Assembly: GCF_004193775.1 (NCBI RefSeq)
Contig: NC_041005.1
Location: 11,038,501 to 11,102,500, forward strand
Reading direction: 5' to 3'
Length of the DNA stretch: 64,000 bases
From: Glycine soja
Taxonomy: Eukaryota; Streptophyta; Magnoliopsida; Fabales; Fabaceae
Both the position numbers and the translations under genes were made by a program. This document shows, in pieces, positions 47,147-60,256 of this stretch; the first letter of the stretch is position 1; every line of letters starts with the position of its first letter. The notes below the pieces were generated by a model, which saw nothing but the letters and a program-made list of their open reading frames with translations, ran no database searches and had not been told where the DNA came from.

Positions 47147-48630
47147 TTGTTTTTCAAAAGTATTTTCAAGAACAGATCAAATCTGAAGTCTTTTCAAGAT
47201 TATGATGAAGACCAAGTCAATTTGTGTCTGATGACAAAATCTCATGAAGACAACAAACAAGAATCTGTAAGGAAGAAGTGGTACATCGACAGTGGATGTT
47301 CCAAGCATATGACAGGAGATGTATCCAAATTTACAACCATTTCCCCTAAGAAAAGTGGACACGTTACATATGGCGACAACAACAAAGGCAAAATTATTGG
47401 AGTCGGTAAAATAGGTACGAGTTCCTCTACTCCTATTGAAAATGTGTTACTTGTAGAAGGTTTAAAGCATAGTCTGTTAAGTGTTAGTCAATTATGTGAT
47501 AGAGGATATAAAGTATCTTTTGATTCTGAAAAATGTGTTATCAAGCATGAGCATGACAAAGATATTGAACATATAGGTTTCATAGAAAATAATGTTTACA
47601 TGATTGATTTAAAACAAAAATCTGAAAATGATAGATGCTTTCTAAGTAAAGATTGTTATCCATGGTTATGGCATAAGAGAATTGCTCATATTAACAAGGA
47701 TCATCTAAATAGATTAATTTCAAAAGATCTAGTTATTGGTTTACCAAAATTAAAATTTGAAAAATATAAGTTATGTGATGCATGCCAAAAAGGTAAACAA
47801 ACAAAAGTATCTTTTAAATCTACAAATATTGTTTCTACCACTCAACCATTACAATTATTGCACATGGATTTGTTTGGACCATCTAGGGTCATAAGTTTTG
47901 GTGGAAGTTACTATGCATTAGTAATTGTTGATGACTATTCTAGGTATACTTGGACTTTATTTCTTACTCATAAAAATGATGCATTTCATGCATTTAGAAG
48001 ACTTGCCAAAGTCATCCAAAACAAGAAGAATCTCAAAATTATCTCCATCAGAAGTGATCATGGAGATGAATTTGAAAACAATGATTTTGAAATGTTTTGT
48101 GATGAACATGGCATAGAACAAACTTTTCTGCACCTAGGACACCTCAACAAAATGGAGTAGTAGAAAGGAAAAATAGAGCCCCAGAAGAAATTGCTATAAC
48201 TCTCTTAAATGACACACCACTTCCAAAATATTTTTGGGCAGAAGCAGTCAACACCACATGTTATATTATGAATAGAGCCTTAATAAGACTCATTCTTAAG
48301 AAAACCCCATATGAACTTTTTAACAATAGAAAACCAAACATTGCTCATTTACATGTTTTTGGATGTAAATGTTTTGTCCTAAACAATGGTAAAGAAAGCC
48401 TAGGAAAATTTGATGTTAAGGTAGATGAGGGCATATTCCTTGGGTATTCCTTACATAGCAAATCCTTTAGGATATACAACAAAATAACCATGACAATTGA
48501 GGAGTCAATACATGTTACTTTTGATGAAACTAATATTACATCTCCGAGAAAGGAATTTCTTGATGATATTGCAGATTCTTTGGAAGATACACACAATAAA
48601 GAAAGAAATCTAAAAAAGGAAGAGAGATGA
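47147..48630 (+). pseudogene. Sirevirus gag stub fused to protease and integrase
   Basis: The gag start codon is lost (AGG instead of ATG near 47130) and after about 15 gag codons the frame jumps into the region before protease. This is a large internal deletion. The protease motif WYIDSGCSKHMTGD is near 47280. The pre-integrase zinc region LWHKRIAHINKDHLNRLI is near 47670. The integrase core has the Asp of LLHMDLFGPS and DDYSRYTWTLF (47855-47960) and the RSDHGDEFEN stretch. A single-base loss near 48121 shifts the frame before the conserved integrase end. The integrase C-terminal part then continues 48160-48630. The gene is continued at 51478 beyond the solo LTR. Confidence 0.9.
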
Positions 48631-49873
48631 AGAAAACTAGGATAATCAAAATGACACATGTAACACCCTGATATATATATATATAGTATTAGTAATTATG
48701 TTTGATGTTTTATTATTTGTTATGTTATTTTTATCCGTAATTATTTTCAAGGAGGTTAATTTAGTTAATAGAAGGGTGTGAGTAGATAAAGATCTAGTTT
48801 CTCAAAGAAGCCTCTTGAGAAAGCTTCTCAAAGAAGCCACGGGGAAGCTTCTTGAAGAAGTCACTTAATGAAGCTTCTTGAGGAAGCTACATGAAGCTGC
48901 CTCAGTAAAAACGCTGCCCAGCCTTTGTTAACCATTGGATCTTCTCCAAATTTGGTATGCAGCTTCACAAGACACTTGTCCACGATTTTACCGTTGGGAT
49001 TTTTGAGAAGATGTATGGAGTATGCTCGAAGCTCCCATTCCCGAGAGCATTTCTTATTTAAGCACTTCAGCCTTTGCTTTCATGTAGCTTAGGAAAAACG
49101 TCATTTCTTCTTCTTTCTTTCTTCCAAAGCCATTTCTAAAGTTTCAAGCACTTTCTCCATCACCCACAGCCACCATTAGCGACCACAAACCATCTTTGTT
49201 CTCCATTGAAACCCCACACCGAGAGGAACCCTTCAACCGAAGCGGAATCTTCCAACTTGGCTTGCGGTTTCGGTAGAGAACGAAACCCTAATCTGACCTT
49301 TCGTTTTCTTTTGAGGTAACCATGGTTCTATGCTTGTTTCTTGTTAGTTTCATCTTGTCTTTGCATCTTTTCTGACTTTGGAACCGTCATTGCATGTCTT
49401 ATGCTTCCTTTGAAAAACCTTAGAGAAAGAGACTTTGTAAACGTTATCCTTTCATGAAATGCATGTTATTTTCGTAACCTACACTGAACCCCTGTCACAT
49501 TGGCGTGGTCAGAATTTCCAAATGATGTTCCCTTGTAAAACCCGAAATCCTCTCAGCTCTTTCATGTAGTGATGTGGGTGTTTGACCCAGAGCACTGTTA
49601 CTAGCTTTGTTTTCTGAAATCCATATTAAGTCTCCTTCATTTTGGCATGGTAGAGGCTTGCGTGGAATCGACGAGCAAGGACAAAAAGGAATCTTCAAGT
49701 GACGCGACGAGGAATCTGTGGGGTAGCTCACGATAGGTAAGGGGAGTTTATTATAAAATTTACTGTTTTAACACCATAGTTAGGGTCAGGGAACCTAGCT
49801 ATGAGGATATCTGCCTGTCCCTGTTGCATGCTGATTTTTCTTCAAAGAAAATTATGTTTTAACTAATAGGATG

Positions 49874-49977
<104 letters not shown>

Positions 49978-50227
49978 AATGTGATTTGTCGTTGATGTCG
50001 CTATTAAGGATTTTAATTGATATGTGATGATAATGATAATTATGATGATATTGATTTGAGATGACGTTGTTAATAAAGACCATGTCAACATGAATTGTTA
50101 TTATTGATGAATATGTGAATATGAAATGAGGTTGTTGTTGTTGATAACGTCATTGAGATGAGATAATATTTATGTTGTGAATGACATGGAAATGGAATGT
50201 TGATTGATGTTGGAAATGCATTGGCAT

Positions 50228-50550
50228 GTGCATGTTGTGTATGTTCGTGGGGGGCACTGTGCACTGACCTTCCAGGGTCTTTGGCACTAGCTTTTGGCCA
50301 CATTCATATGTTGGATGTTGTGTATGATCGTGGGGGGCACTATGCACTGACCTTCCAGGGTCTTTGGCACTAGCTTTTGGCTACGATCATACGTCGTATA
50401 GAGTGTATGTCATGGGGGGTAGAGTGCACTGACCTTGTCGGATGGCCCAGACGTGGGTAACTAGCATGGTTAGAGAATCTAAGCATTTCTGAGGGGATGC
50501 TTAGGCGCTTTAATTGGTCCATGGTCTTTGGCACTTACTTTTGGTCGTGA
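50228..50550 (+). repeat. Tandem repeat of about 105 bases in the solo LTR
   Basis: The unit holds GTGGGGGGCACTRTGCACTG, then ACCTTCCAGGGTCTTTGGCA, then CTAGCTTTTGGC. It appears twice nearly intact (from about 50246 and 50329) and once degraded (from about 50412). A related phrase recurs near 50520. Confidence 0.8.
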
Positions 50551-51477
50551 TCATAGCTCATACGACACAGGAAATAAAGTAACTGTGGCCAAGTGTACTT
50601 TGTACTAGGGGGCTTGTCACTTGGTAGGGAACACCTTTGGGCTCCCAGGCTGATCACCTATGGGAAGGGGGCTGTTACGTGCACAACCGGGTGGTCTCGA
50701 CAAACTCAGCACAGTTCCCTAAGTGAGAGTGTCGTGTGGACACACTTAGGCAATTTCCTGAGGTTTGGTTGTTGTTGGTACGTACCACATTGCATCTGAG
50801 TGTTGAGTCAGGTGCATGCATCATTCTGTGCAGTCTTGATTGGGTCCATGGATGGATGATGAGTAATTGTTGGATGTGGATGATGAATATTTGTTGGATA
50901 TGAGTGTTGAATAATGATTGTTGTGTATGCTCATCATGTTTGCATATGTTTCTTGCTAATTGTGGTTATTTGGAATTGGTATTGGTTCTTTTTATAATGA
51001 ACTCACCCTTGCAATTTTGTATCGTGTGGTTGATACCTGTGATGATCATGAACCTTGTTCATGGGAGCAGAATGACAGTGGTAGGGTGCAGGGAGTAAGA
51101 TTCTGGTGAGGAGCCGCCGAGCCGACGTGATGACATTGGCGTTATTTTGGGAGAAAGTTGTGTTTTGTAATCAACTCCTCCGTAGTTGGTTTTTAAGTTT
51201 TATTTTGTTGAGTTAAAGATGTAAAACTGGGGTTTTAATTATATCTATGAACAGATTTCATTTTCGTTATGTGTATGACATGCACCGAATTATTGTTTCT
51301 ATGTAATTATGCATATTCACTTAACTAATGGCGTTTTGTTGGATGAATTTATGTTGTGACAAAATCACTTATATTTTCATAAGCAAAGATTAAGGGAGTT
51401 CTTTTTATAAAAATTGAAATTATCAAATATTAGAGTGTGGATACCGTAGCGACGAGGCAGGTCGTTACAACACAGCC

Positions 51478-53160
51478 CAAGAAAATGATAATCTTCCTAA
51501 AGAATGGAAAACTTCAAGAAATCATCATCTTGACAACATCATCGGAGATATCTCAAAAGGGGTAACAACTTGACACTCTCTCAAAGATTTATGCAATAAT
51601 ATGGCTTTTGTTTCATTAATAGAACCTAAAAACTTTAAGGAAGCCATTATAGATTATCATTGGATAATAGATATGCAAGAAGAATTAAATCAATTTGAAA
51701 GAAATGATGTATGGGAATTAGTAGAGAAACCCTCAAACTATCCAATCATAGGAACTAAGTGGGTATTTAGAAATAAATTAGATGAAAATGGTATAGTAAT
51801 TAGAAATAAAGCTAGACTTGTAGCAAAAGGATATAACCAAGAAGAAGGTATAGACTATGAAGAAACCTTTGCACCAATAGCCAGATTAGAAGCCATTAGG
51901 ATGTTGTTAGCCTATGCATCTATTATGAATTTTAAACTATATCAAATGGATGTCAAGAGTGCTTTCTTAAATGGTCTAATTTAAGAGGAGGTATATGTAG
52001 AACAACTTTCTGGGTTTGAAGACTTATAAAAATTAGACCATGTCTACAGATTAAAGAAAGCACTCTGTGGATTAAAACAAGCACCTAGGGCTTGGTATGA
52101 AAGATTAAGTAAATTTCTATTAGAAAAGAATTTCACTCGAGGGAAGGTAGATACCACCTTGTTCATAAAAAAGAAGGATAATGATATCTTATTGGTACAA
52201 ATTTATGTTGATGATATAATTTTAGGATCTACTAATGAATCTTTGTGCAAGGAATTTTCTATTGATATGCAAAGTGAGTTTGAGATGTCCATGATGGGTG
52301 AGTTAAATTATTTTCTTGGACTACAAATCAAACAAACAAATGATGGAATCTTTGTCAACCAAGCAAAGTATTGCAAGGAACTCATCAAGAAATTTGGAAT
52401 GGAAAACTCAAAACACTTGGCTACTCCTATGAGCACCAGTTATTACCTTGACAAAGATGAATCCGGTCAACCTGTTGATGCAAAGCAATACAGAGGTATG
52501 ATTGGATCTCTACTCTACTTATCTGCAAGTAGGCCAGATATGATGTTTAGTGTATGCATGTGTGCAAGATTCCAATCAAATCCAAAGTTCTCACATCTAA
52601 TGGCAGTAAAAAGAATCATAAGATATCTATTAGGAACAGTTAACTTAGGATTATGGTACCCTAAGAATTCTTTATGTAATTTAGTAGGATACTCAGATTC
52701 GGATTTTGCTGGATCAAAAACAGATAGAAAAAGTACTAGTGGCACATGTCAATTCATAGGGTCTGCTCTTGTTTCTTGGAACAGCAAGAAGCAAAATAGT
52801 GTAGCATTATCCACAGCAGAAGCAGAATATATTTCTGCTAGTAGTTGTTGTGCACAGATTCTGTGGATGAAACAACAACTATTTGATTATGGAATAGTAT
52901 TAGATCACATTCCCATAAAATGTGATAACACAAGTGCCATAAACATATCTAAAAATCCAGTCCTTCACTCTAGAACCAAGCATATAGAAATTAGGCATCA
53001 TTTTATTAGAGATCATGTTCTAAAAGGTGATGTTGTTTTAGAATTTGTAGATACTAAAAATCAACTTGCAGACATCTTCACAAGACCACTAAATAAAGAT
53101 TCCTTCTACAACATTAGAAGAGAATTAGGATCGCTAGATGCTAGTGACTTATCCAAATAA
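51478..53160 (+). pseudogene. Sirevirus reverse transcriptase and RNase H
   Basis: One frame from 51478 to the stop at 53158-53160, interrupted by TGA 51571-51573, TAA 51982-51984 and TAA 52027-52029. RT motifs: [55 protein letters not shown] and the catalytic QIYVDDIILGST near 52200. RNase H: YSDSDFAGSKTDRKSTSG and LSTAEAEYISAS (near 52700-52840), then HIEIRHHFIRDHV and QLADIFTRPL near the end. This is the last part of a Copia polyprotein. Apart from the three stops the frame is well kept. Confidence 0.9.
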
Positions 53161-53384
53161 TCTATATTATTATGACATTTGAACAATTTAGTATTTCTTT
53201 TATTTGCATAGTATGATTGAACAATTATGAATTGTGTTATATGACTATGTGGATTTTATATATTTGATCTATTCATGTTTCTTGCTTCATGATTGGTTTA
53301 GATTTTTCAATGAATGTCTTGTGAATGATTAGTAATGTATGTATGATTTATATTTGTTACGCACTTTGGCTTTTTGTTGATGCC

Positions 53385-53577
53385 AAAGGGGGAGAGAAAT
53401 AGGGATTAAATCAAGAACTCACATAAGTAATTAACTTAATTTCAAGTGAAGCATAAACTCAAAAACAAAGGGGGAGAATATGGAGAATTAAGTGAGTGAT
53501 CGACTAGGAAAAAGTGTGTGTGTGTGTGTGTGTGTGTTTCTTGATTTCAGGGTTGTCATCATCAAAAAGGGGGAGAT
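53385..53577 (+). other. Three polypurine tracts before the 3' LTR
   Basis: CAAAGGGGGAGAG (53385 on), CAAAGGGGGAGAA (53465 on) and AAAAAGGGGGAGAT (53564-53577, touching the LTR). Repeated polypurine tracts with this sequence are a known mark of Sireviruses. The last one sets the start of plus-strand DNA synthesis. A short (TG)n run lies at 53514-53537 between the second and third. Confidence 0.9.
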
Positions 53578-55177
53578 TGTAGAAGCAAGCTTCATGATGT
53601 TGAATCAAGATTGATTCAAGTTGTTTTGATGATAACAAATATGATGACAAAAAGCCCAAGAGAATGATTTCAAGATTGAGTAAAGAACAATTCAAGAATC
53701 AAGAGAAATTTGATTTCAAGATTCAAGAAAAGATGAATTCAAGATTCAAGAGAAGAAATCAAGAAGACTTCACAAGGGAAGTATTGAAAAGATTTTTCAA
53801 AAAACAAACATAGCACAGTTTTGTTTTTCAAAAGAAGTTTTCACAAAAGTTACCAGAGTTTTTACTCTCTAGTAATCGATTACCAAATTCCTGTAATCGA
53901 TTACCAGTGGCAAAGTTTGTTTTCAAAAGCTTTCAACTGAATTTACAACGTTCCAATTAATTTCAAAATGGTGTAACCGATTACAAGATATTGGTAATCG
54001 ATTACCAGTGTGTTTGAACGTTGAAATTCAAATTCAATTGTGAAGAGTCACATCCTTTCACAAAAATGCTTTGTGTAATCGATTACAAGGATTTGGTAAT
54101 CGATTACCAGTGACAAGTTTTGGACAAAAATCAAAAGATGTAACTCTTCCAATGGTTTTTAGTTTTTTTTTTAAAGGTTATAACTCTTCTATTGGTTTTC
54201 TTGACCAGACTTGAAGAGTCTATAAAAGCAAGACCTTGACTCGCATTTAGACATATTCATTACAATCTTTGACAACCTTTAAAAACAACTTTTCCACATA
54301 CTCTTTCACAACCGTTGAATCTCTTTGAACTTCTTCTTCTTCCTTTGCAAAAGCTTTCTAAAGTTTTTTGGTTTTCCAAACCTTGAAAACAGAAGTGTGC
54401 TATATCTTTTATTCTCTTCTCCCTTTGCCAAAAAAAATTCGCCAAGGAATAATCGCCTGAATTCTTTTTGTGTCTCTCTTCTTCCTTTTCCAAAAGAACG
54501 AAGGACTAACCGCCTAAATTCTTTTGTTTCTCCCTTCTCCCTTGTCAAAGAATTCAAAACGACATAGTCTGAGAATTCTTTTGATTCTTCCCTTTCCCAT
54601 AAACAAAATATTTCAAAGGACTAACCGCCTAAGAATTCTTTTGTTTCCCCCTTCACAAAGTTTCGAAGGACTAACCGCCTGAGAACTTTGTCTTAACACA
54701 TTGGAGGGTACATCCTTTGTGGTACAAGTAGAGGGTACATCTACTTGGGTTATTGTGACTGAGAACAAGAGAGGGTACATCTCTTGTGGATCAATTCTAG
54801 TGGAGGGTACATCCACTAGGTTGTTCAAAGAGAACAAGGGAGGGTACATCCCTTGTGGATCTTTGCTTGTAAAGGCTTTTACAAGGTTGAAAAGAAATCT
54901 TAAGGACCGCAGGTCACTTGGGGACTGGATGTAGGCACGGGTTGTAGCCGAACCAGTATAAAACTCTTGTGTTTGTCTTATTCTTCCCTACACTCTTTAT
55001 TTTCCGTTGTGCACTTTAATTATCTCTCTTACTTTTGGTTAAGTTTTTATTTCTATTCTTTACTTTCTTAACAACATAGTAAAAGCCTAAGAATGGTAGA
55101 TTTTTAATTAGTAAAGGTTCAGTAATAATTAATTCAACCCCCCCTTCTTAATTATTCTGAGACCACTTGATCCAACA
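53578..55177 (+). repeat. 3' LTR of the Sirevirus
   Basis: Same limits and internal order as the 5' LTR. TATAAAAG is at 54221-54228, palindromes at about 53870-54110 and hairpin arrays at about 54425-54880. The type B hairpin CTAGTGGA/TCCACTAG is perfect here. It is followed by the duplication AAAAC and then by the last codons of the host element's pol. Confidence 0.95.
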
Positions 55178-55255
55178 AAAACCTCTTCCCAGAGAGAGTT
55201 TCTTTGCTATTAGAAGAGAATTAGGACTTATGGACCTAAATGAGTTAGATTCCTA

Positions 55256-55625
55256 GCCCATTTGATTGCCTATAATGTTTGCTAGCTTGAAATTTTCATG
55301 TTTTAGGGTCTGGTAATCGATTACCACTCCCTACAATCGGATTACCATTGAACAGGACTACAATAATCAATTACAATAGGAAATAATCGATTACAAGAGG
55401 CTGTAATTGATTATAACTCGCCGCTGCCTTTAAAAACAACATTTTCTCTCTCTTGTTGCAGAACCCTCTTCTCCCTCTCTGACTTATGGCACCCTTCATC
55501 CCCAAATCTTCAAATCCTCATAACTTTCTCATTTCTTACCAAAATCTCTTTAGACAAAGTGTAAACTTCATCATTTTCAATTATCTACAAACCCCACTCA
55601 TCAAAATCTGCAGAAAACTCACAAA
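55256..55625 (+). other. Spacer between pol and env-like ORF of the SIRE1-like element
   Basis: Non-coding. It holds four TAATCGATTAC-type motifs (about 55310-55410), the same palindrome family as in the LTRs. The stretch near 63520-63640 of the right-hand Sirevirus matches it in layout. Confidence 0.6.
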
Positions 55626-56740
55626 ATGATAGAATCATCCAAGAAGCGCAAGGGTTCATCTTCCTATACCACCACTACAGGCCAACACCGCCACAACACT
55701 TCCGGTGACCCTCAAGCACCACCCAATCCCTCCCTTTCCTCATCATGCTCCCTAACTTTGTTTTCCTCCGACGATCAACGTCAAAGGTACTACTCCTTTT
55801 TTTCAAATCGAGTTATTCTTGATCCTAAGTTTCTTGATTTTGAGTTCTTTGAAGGAGAAACTTTGGACTATTATCAAGTATTCCAAAACTCTAAATTGAT
55901 AGATTTTATGACTCTAAAGTTGCCTTACTATCCTGAATTAGTTTGTATCTTCTATATTAACTTGAAAATTTGTGATGAAATCATATTTTCTGAGGTGCAT
56001 AAAATTCCTATTATTGTTGATCAATCATTATTCTATTCTCTGACCAAATTAAGCAATCAAGGTGTACCTTTTGAGGGAACCTTGGTTGATGACTGGAAAT
56101 CCATTTATTCTAGTCATGATGCCTGAAAAATGATTTGTAATGAAAATGCTGATATGAGTGGTGTTTGATTGCTGAATGATTCACTTTTGAGTGTCGAATT
56201 ATGCAATACATTTTGTGTCGAGTTTTGCTTCGTCATTCCATAAATCTTGCTCAAGCTTCTAAAGAGGATTTAATTTAGTTATGGGCCCTCCAAATTGGTT
56301 GTCAAATTGACTGGGCCCATCTTGTTTGCCACCGTATGCATAAGGCATTACGGGAAAATGCACCCCTTCCTTATCCCCACCTTGTTACTCTTTTTCTACA
56401 CCACTTTAACATTCCTCTAGATAATGAACCTTTTCTTAAAGTTAAACGTTCTTTTGCCATTGGAGCCACTGCTTTTCCATCATTTGAATATCAAAAGGAT
56501 ATGGATGGTCAATGGATTCATAAACAAGACATTCCACCAAATGCTTCTAATGAACGCACACCCTCTCCACCACCACAAAGGGATCCCTCCTTTTCATTGT
56601 TGAATGATGTTCTTAGTGAGCTTCAGGATCTTGGTGCCTTCGCCAGTGACCGATTTGATATTATGGATTCACGTATCACACAACTTGAGGATGATATGAA
56701 CTTTATTCGTCAGTGCTTTGATCCTCCGGCTAATCCATAA
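55626..56740 (+). pseudogene. SIRE1 env-like ORF, broken in the middle
   Basis: The first part, 55626-56126 (166 codons), opens with a basic Ser/Lys start (SSKKRKGSSS) and continues as an unrecognised globular region. Stops and at least one frameshift follow (56124-56335). The rest, 56336-56740, continues in another frame with a Pro-rich patch and a Leu/Asp-rich likely coiled coil at the end. Position after pol and before the polypurine tract matches the env-like ORF of SIRE1. I see no clear signal peptide or membrane segment in what remains. Function is unproven. A related start appears at 63834. Confidence 0.65.
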
Positions 56741-57239
56741 AGTTTATCCAGTCCCATCTTTATAGCATTATATGCCTTTATCTTTTTTATTATTTTAGAC
56801 TTTTTCCCTTTGGTTGTTTAGGCTTTGGTACTTTATATTGGTGATTAATTTTGTTTAGGATTTGTTATTTTCAGCACTATGTTCTGTTATGGTTATTTCC
56901 TTTCTTTGCTTTACAGACTTTGTACTCATTTATTTTGCTATGTGGATAATATTTTCTATGCTATTATTTATGTTATATGTATGGATTTTCTACTCCTTTG
57001 TTATGGTGCTTCCTTGTTTTTGATGTTGCCAAAAGGGGAGAGATATCTGTAAGGTAAGGGAATTTTCACTTGACATATCTATTTAAACATTTCAGAAGAA
57101 ATGTTTATTTAAAACATATCTTCTGCAAATATTGTTTCAACTATGCAATCATTGAAAAATTAAAGGGGAGTGAACATGCCACAACTAGATACTTTCTTTA
57201 CTCATTCCCTTTAGATGGTTGTCATCATCAAAAGGGGGG
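56741..57239 (+). other. Spacer with polypurine tracts of the SIRE1-like element
   Basis: Non-coding T-rich sequence with purine tracts AAAAGGGGAGAGA (about 57032-57044) and AAAAGGGGGG (about 57230-57239) just before the LTR. This again shows the repeated-tract pattern. Confidence 0.7.
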
Positions 57240-57975
57240 TGAATGTATCTATACAAATTTTTTGAGTATACAGGTTTTGATGATGCCAAAGTGTAAACAC
57301 ACAAGATTTCTTCAAGAATAATTCAAAGTTAAGCAAATACGATTGCTTCAAGATGAATTCATGATCAAGCAAAAAAAGATCAAGAGAAAGATAAGGCTTA
57401 GTTTGTGTGTTAAAAGAATCTCACATTGGTTGATAAGTTTTAGTCTCATCAATTGCTTTTCAAATGTTTTTATCAATTCAAAAATAAATTTTTTCACACT
57501 GGTAATTGATTACCAGGAATTGTAATTGATTACCAGAGACAGATTACAAATGGGCTTTTCAAAAAGGATTTTGAATTTCAATTTTAAAATCATGTAATTG
57601 ATTACCAACTGTTTGTAATCGATTACCAGTAACGAATCTTCAGAAAATAACTTTGAAAAGTCATGACCCTTCAAAAACATAATTGAGTAATCAATTACCA
57701 ATATGTTGTAATCGATTAACAATGAGAGAATTTTGAAAAATATTTTGAAAAGACATATCTCTTCACAATGGTTTTTGAATAGACACATGTCTTCCCTTAT
57801 CTTGGTTATTTTATTGAACATATTTTTATCTTGAATACTTAAAAAACATTGTTGAAATAATTTGAATCTTCATCTTCAATATTCTTAACCTATCATTTTA
57901 AAAAGGGAATTAGAACTTCTTGATTGAAAAAAATTTAAACTTAATTCACCCCCCTTCTTAAGTTATTAAGGCCAG
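57240..57975 (+). repeat. 3' LTR of the SIRE1-like element, internally deleted
   Basis: Starts TGAATGTATCTATACAAATT and ends CTTCTTAAGTTATTAAGGCCA, like the solo LTR at 36721-37904 reversed. A deletion at about 57790 joins the first third to the last 180 bases. Palindromes TAATCGATTACC and variants lie at 57500-57720. The last bases and the target duplication are not clear. Confidence 0.75.
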
Positions 57976-60256
57976 CTACTATCTCATTGGCCTGTACTCT
58001 TCTTTCATCATAATCTTGTGCATACAATAGGAAGGATTGATTCCCTTGAGATCAAAGATATGTCACCCAATAGCTTCTTTGTGCTTTCTGAGAACCTTTA
58101 TCAATTGTGCTTCTTCGTCTGATGATAGGTCATTGCTTATCACGACTAGCTTGGCTTCATTTCCTTCTAGAAACAAATACTTTAGATGAGTAGGTGAAGC
58201 TTTCAACTCCACCTTGGGCTTCTTTGTTGGGTTTTCTTTCTTCAAATCTTCAAAGGCATGCTCCCCTGAAGGAATCTCCTCCAATCAGTCTAAGTCTTCT
58301 AGGCAGTCTCTGAGATCCTTTTCTTCCTCATTAGTCAAGCAATCAATAGCATTTATTAGGGCCTTCTCCAATAGGGAGCGAATAGCTAGGTGTTGCACAA
58401 CGAGATTGGCTTCTTGCTTTATTGCCTCCACCTTGAAACATGCTTTATTACCACTGGATGCTTTATTGCCTCGAACAAGTTGATGGTGACTTTCTGGTCC
58501 TCCACTCTCATTTCCAAGTTGTCATTTCATATGTCCACAAAATATTTTGTAGTAAGCATGAATGGTTGGCCCAGTATCAGGGGAATATCAGAGTCTTCTT
58601 CTATGTCAATGATCACAAAGTCCACCGAAAAAGTAAATTGGCGAACCTTGACAAAGACGTCTTCAACTACACCATATGGTCTAGTAATAGAGCAGTCTAC
58701 TAGTTGAAGCATCATCCTAGTAGAAGTAATTCTCAGATTCCCAATTCTCCAGCACATAGATAGGGGCACCAGATTAATGTTTGCCCCAGATCAATAAGAT
58801 CTTTACCCAGTGTCACCTCCCTAATAGAGCATGGGATAGTTATACTTCTTAGGTCTTTGAATTTTTGTGGTAGAATCCTCTGGATCACAACATTGTAGTT
58901 TCCTTCCACCACGATGCTCTCATTATTTATGTATTTTCCTTTCTTCGTGAGCAGGTCCTTCAGAAATTTAGTATACATAGGCATCTACTGTAAGGCCTCT
59001 CCAAAGGAAATGATGATTTTCAGCTTCTTAAATATGTCAAGGAAATGAACAAAGTATCACTCCCTCTCTTTCTTTGATGACACCGATGGATATGGGATAT
59101 CCTTCACTGGGGCTACAAGTATCTCCTTCCTAGCTTCCTAAGCTAACTGACTTTTGGTCTTAGTAGGTAAGACCTCGTCACCATTCTCCTTATTCTTTTT
59201 TCCTCTTTTTCACCCTTTTCTCTCTTTTTATTCTCTCCTTCCTCGTTATTCACATCCTCTAATACTCCCTCATCTCTCTTTTCTCTTTCAGTATTTTTCC
59301 TCCTCTGGCTTCTAGTAAAAACCACCATGCATTCTCCCTGTGGATCTTTCAACCAGTTGCTCAGCCAGTTGGCCCACCTGTACCTCCAGATTCTTGATAG
59401 CTGACTTCGTACTCTTGTGATTTAACAAAGAAAACTGCATAGATTGAGTCAGAGTATCTTCTAGCTTGGTGGTCCTCTCATAAAGATAAGGCTCTTCATT
59501 GGGAGGTTGGATGGATGGACCACCTTGATCTTTGTTGAAGTTATTCCCATGATGGGATCTCCAACCTTATCCTTGAGAGAAATTTTCCCCCTGATTGTAT
59601 CCTATAGGTCCTCTTTAATGGAACCCTTGACAGTTGGGATTGGCCATGTAGTTGACTTCTTTGGATGCATCATCATGAGCCAAGCACATGCCTCACTCAT
59701 GGGCTCCACCATAAATGTTGCATCCCCTAATTTGCATAACTGAAGAATAAGCAAGTTACGCTACATGCAGTTTTTGAAGAAGCTTGTTCAAGGTCTCTAT
59801 GAGGGTCTCAATTTGCTTTGCTAGGAGCTTGTTTTGATCTAGTAATGCATCTTGAGATGTGAGCTCAAGAAGACTCTTCTTTGTCGATGTGTAAGCTCGG
59901 TCACAAAGGATGGCATGGTCACTGTCTGCCATGTTTTCAATCAACTCCATAGTTTCATCATGTGTTTTCAATTTGATCTTTCCACTAGAAGATGCATCAA
60001 GAAGCTGCTTCAAATGGGGTCACAGGCCATCAATGAATATATTTAGTTGAATAGGCTCACTAAATCCATGAGTAGAGTTCTTCCAGAGTAAACCATGGAA
60101 GTGGTCAAGAGCTTTACTCATTGATTCATTAGGGAATTGATGGAATGATGAGATTTCCACCTTCCCCTCAGTGGTCTTGGACACTGGAAAATATTTATTC
60201 AAGAACTTCTACACCACCTCTTCCCATGTCCACAAGTTATTTCCTTTGAATAAGTG
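57976..60256 (-). pseudogene. Athila gag and protease region, start of pol
   Basis: From 60256 the minus strand reads gag (KYFPVSKTTEGKVEISSFHQ, then FPNESMSKALDHFHGLL, near 60190-60110), a linker (to about 59000) and the protease region. The last is visible as MPMYTKFLKDLLTKKGKYI near 58984, GKDLIDLG near 58800 and ITRPYGVVEDV near 58670. RT begins at about 58020 with the MHKI-type motif. Several stops and frameshifts (for example near 58780) break it. It is separated from the rest of pol (40876) by the SIRE1-like insertion and cut on the right by the Sirevirus at 60257. Confidence 0.8.
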
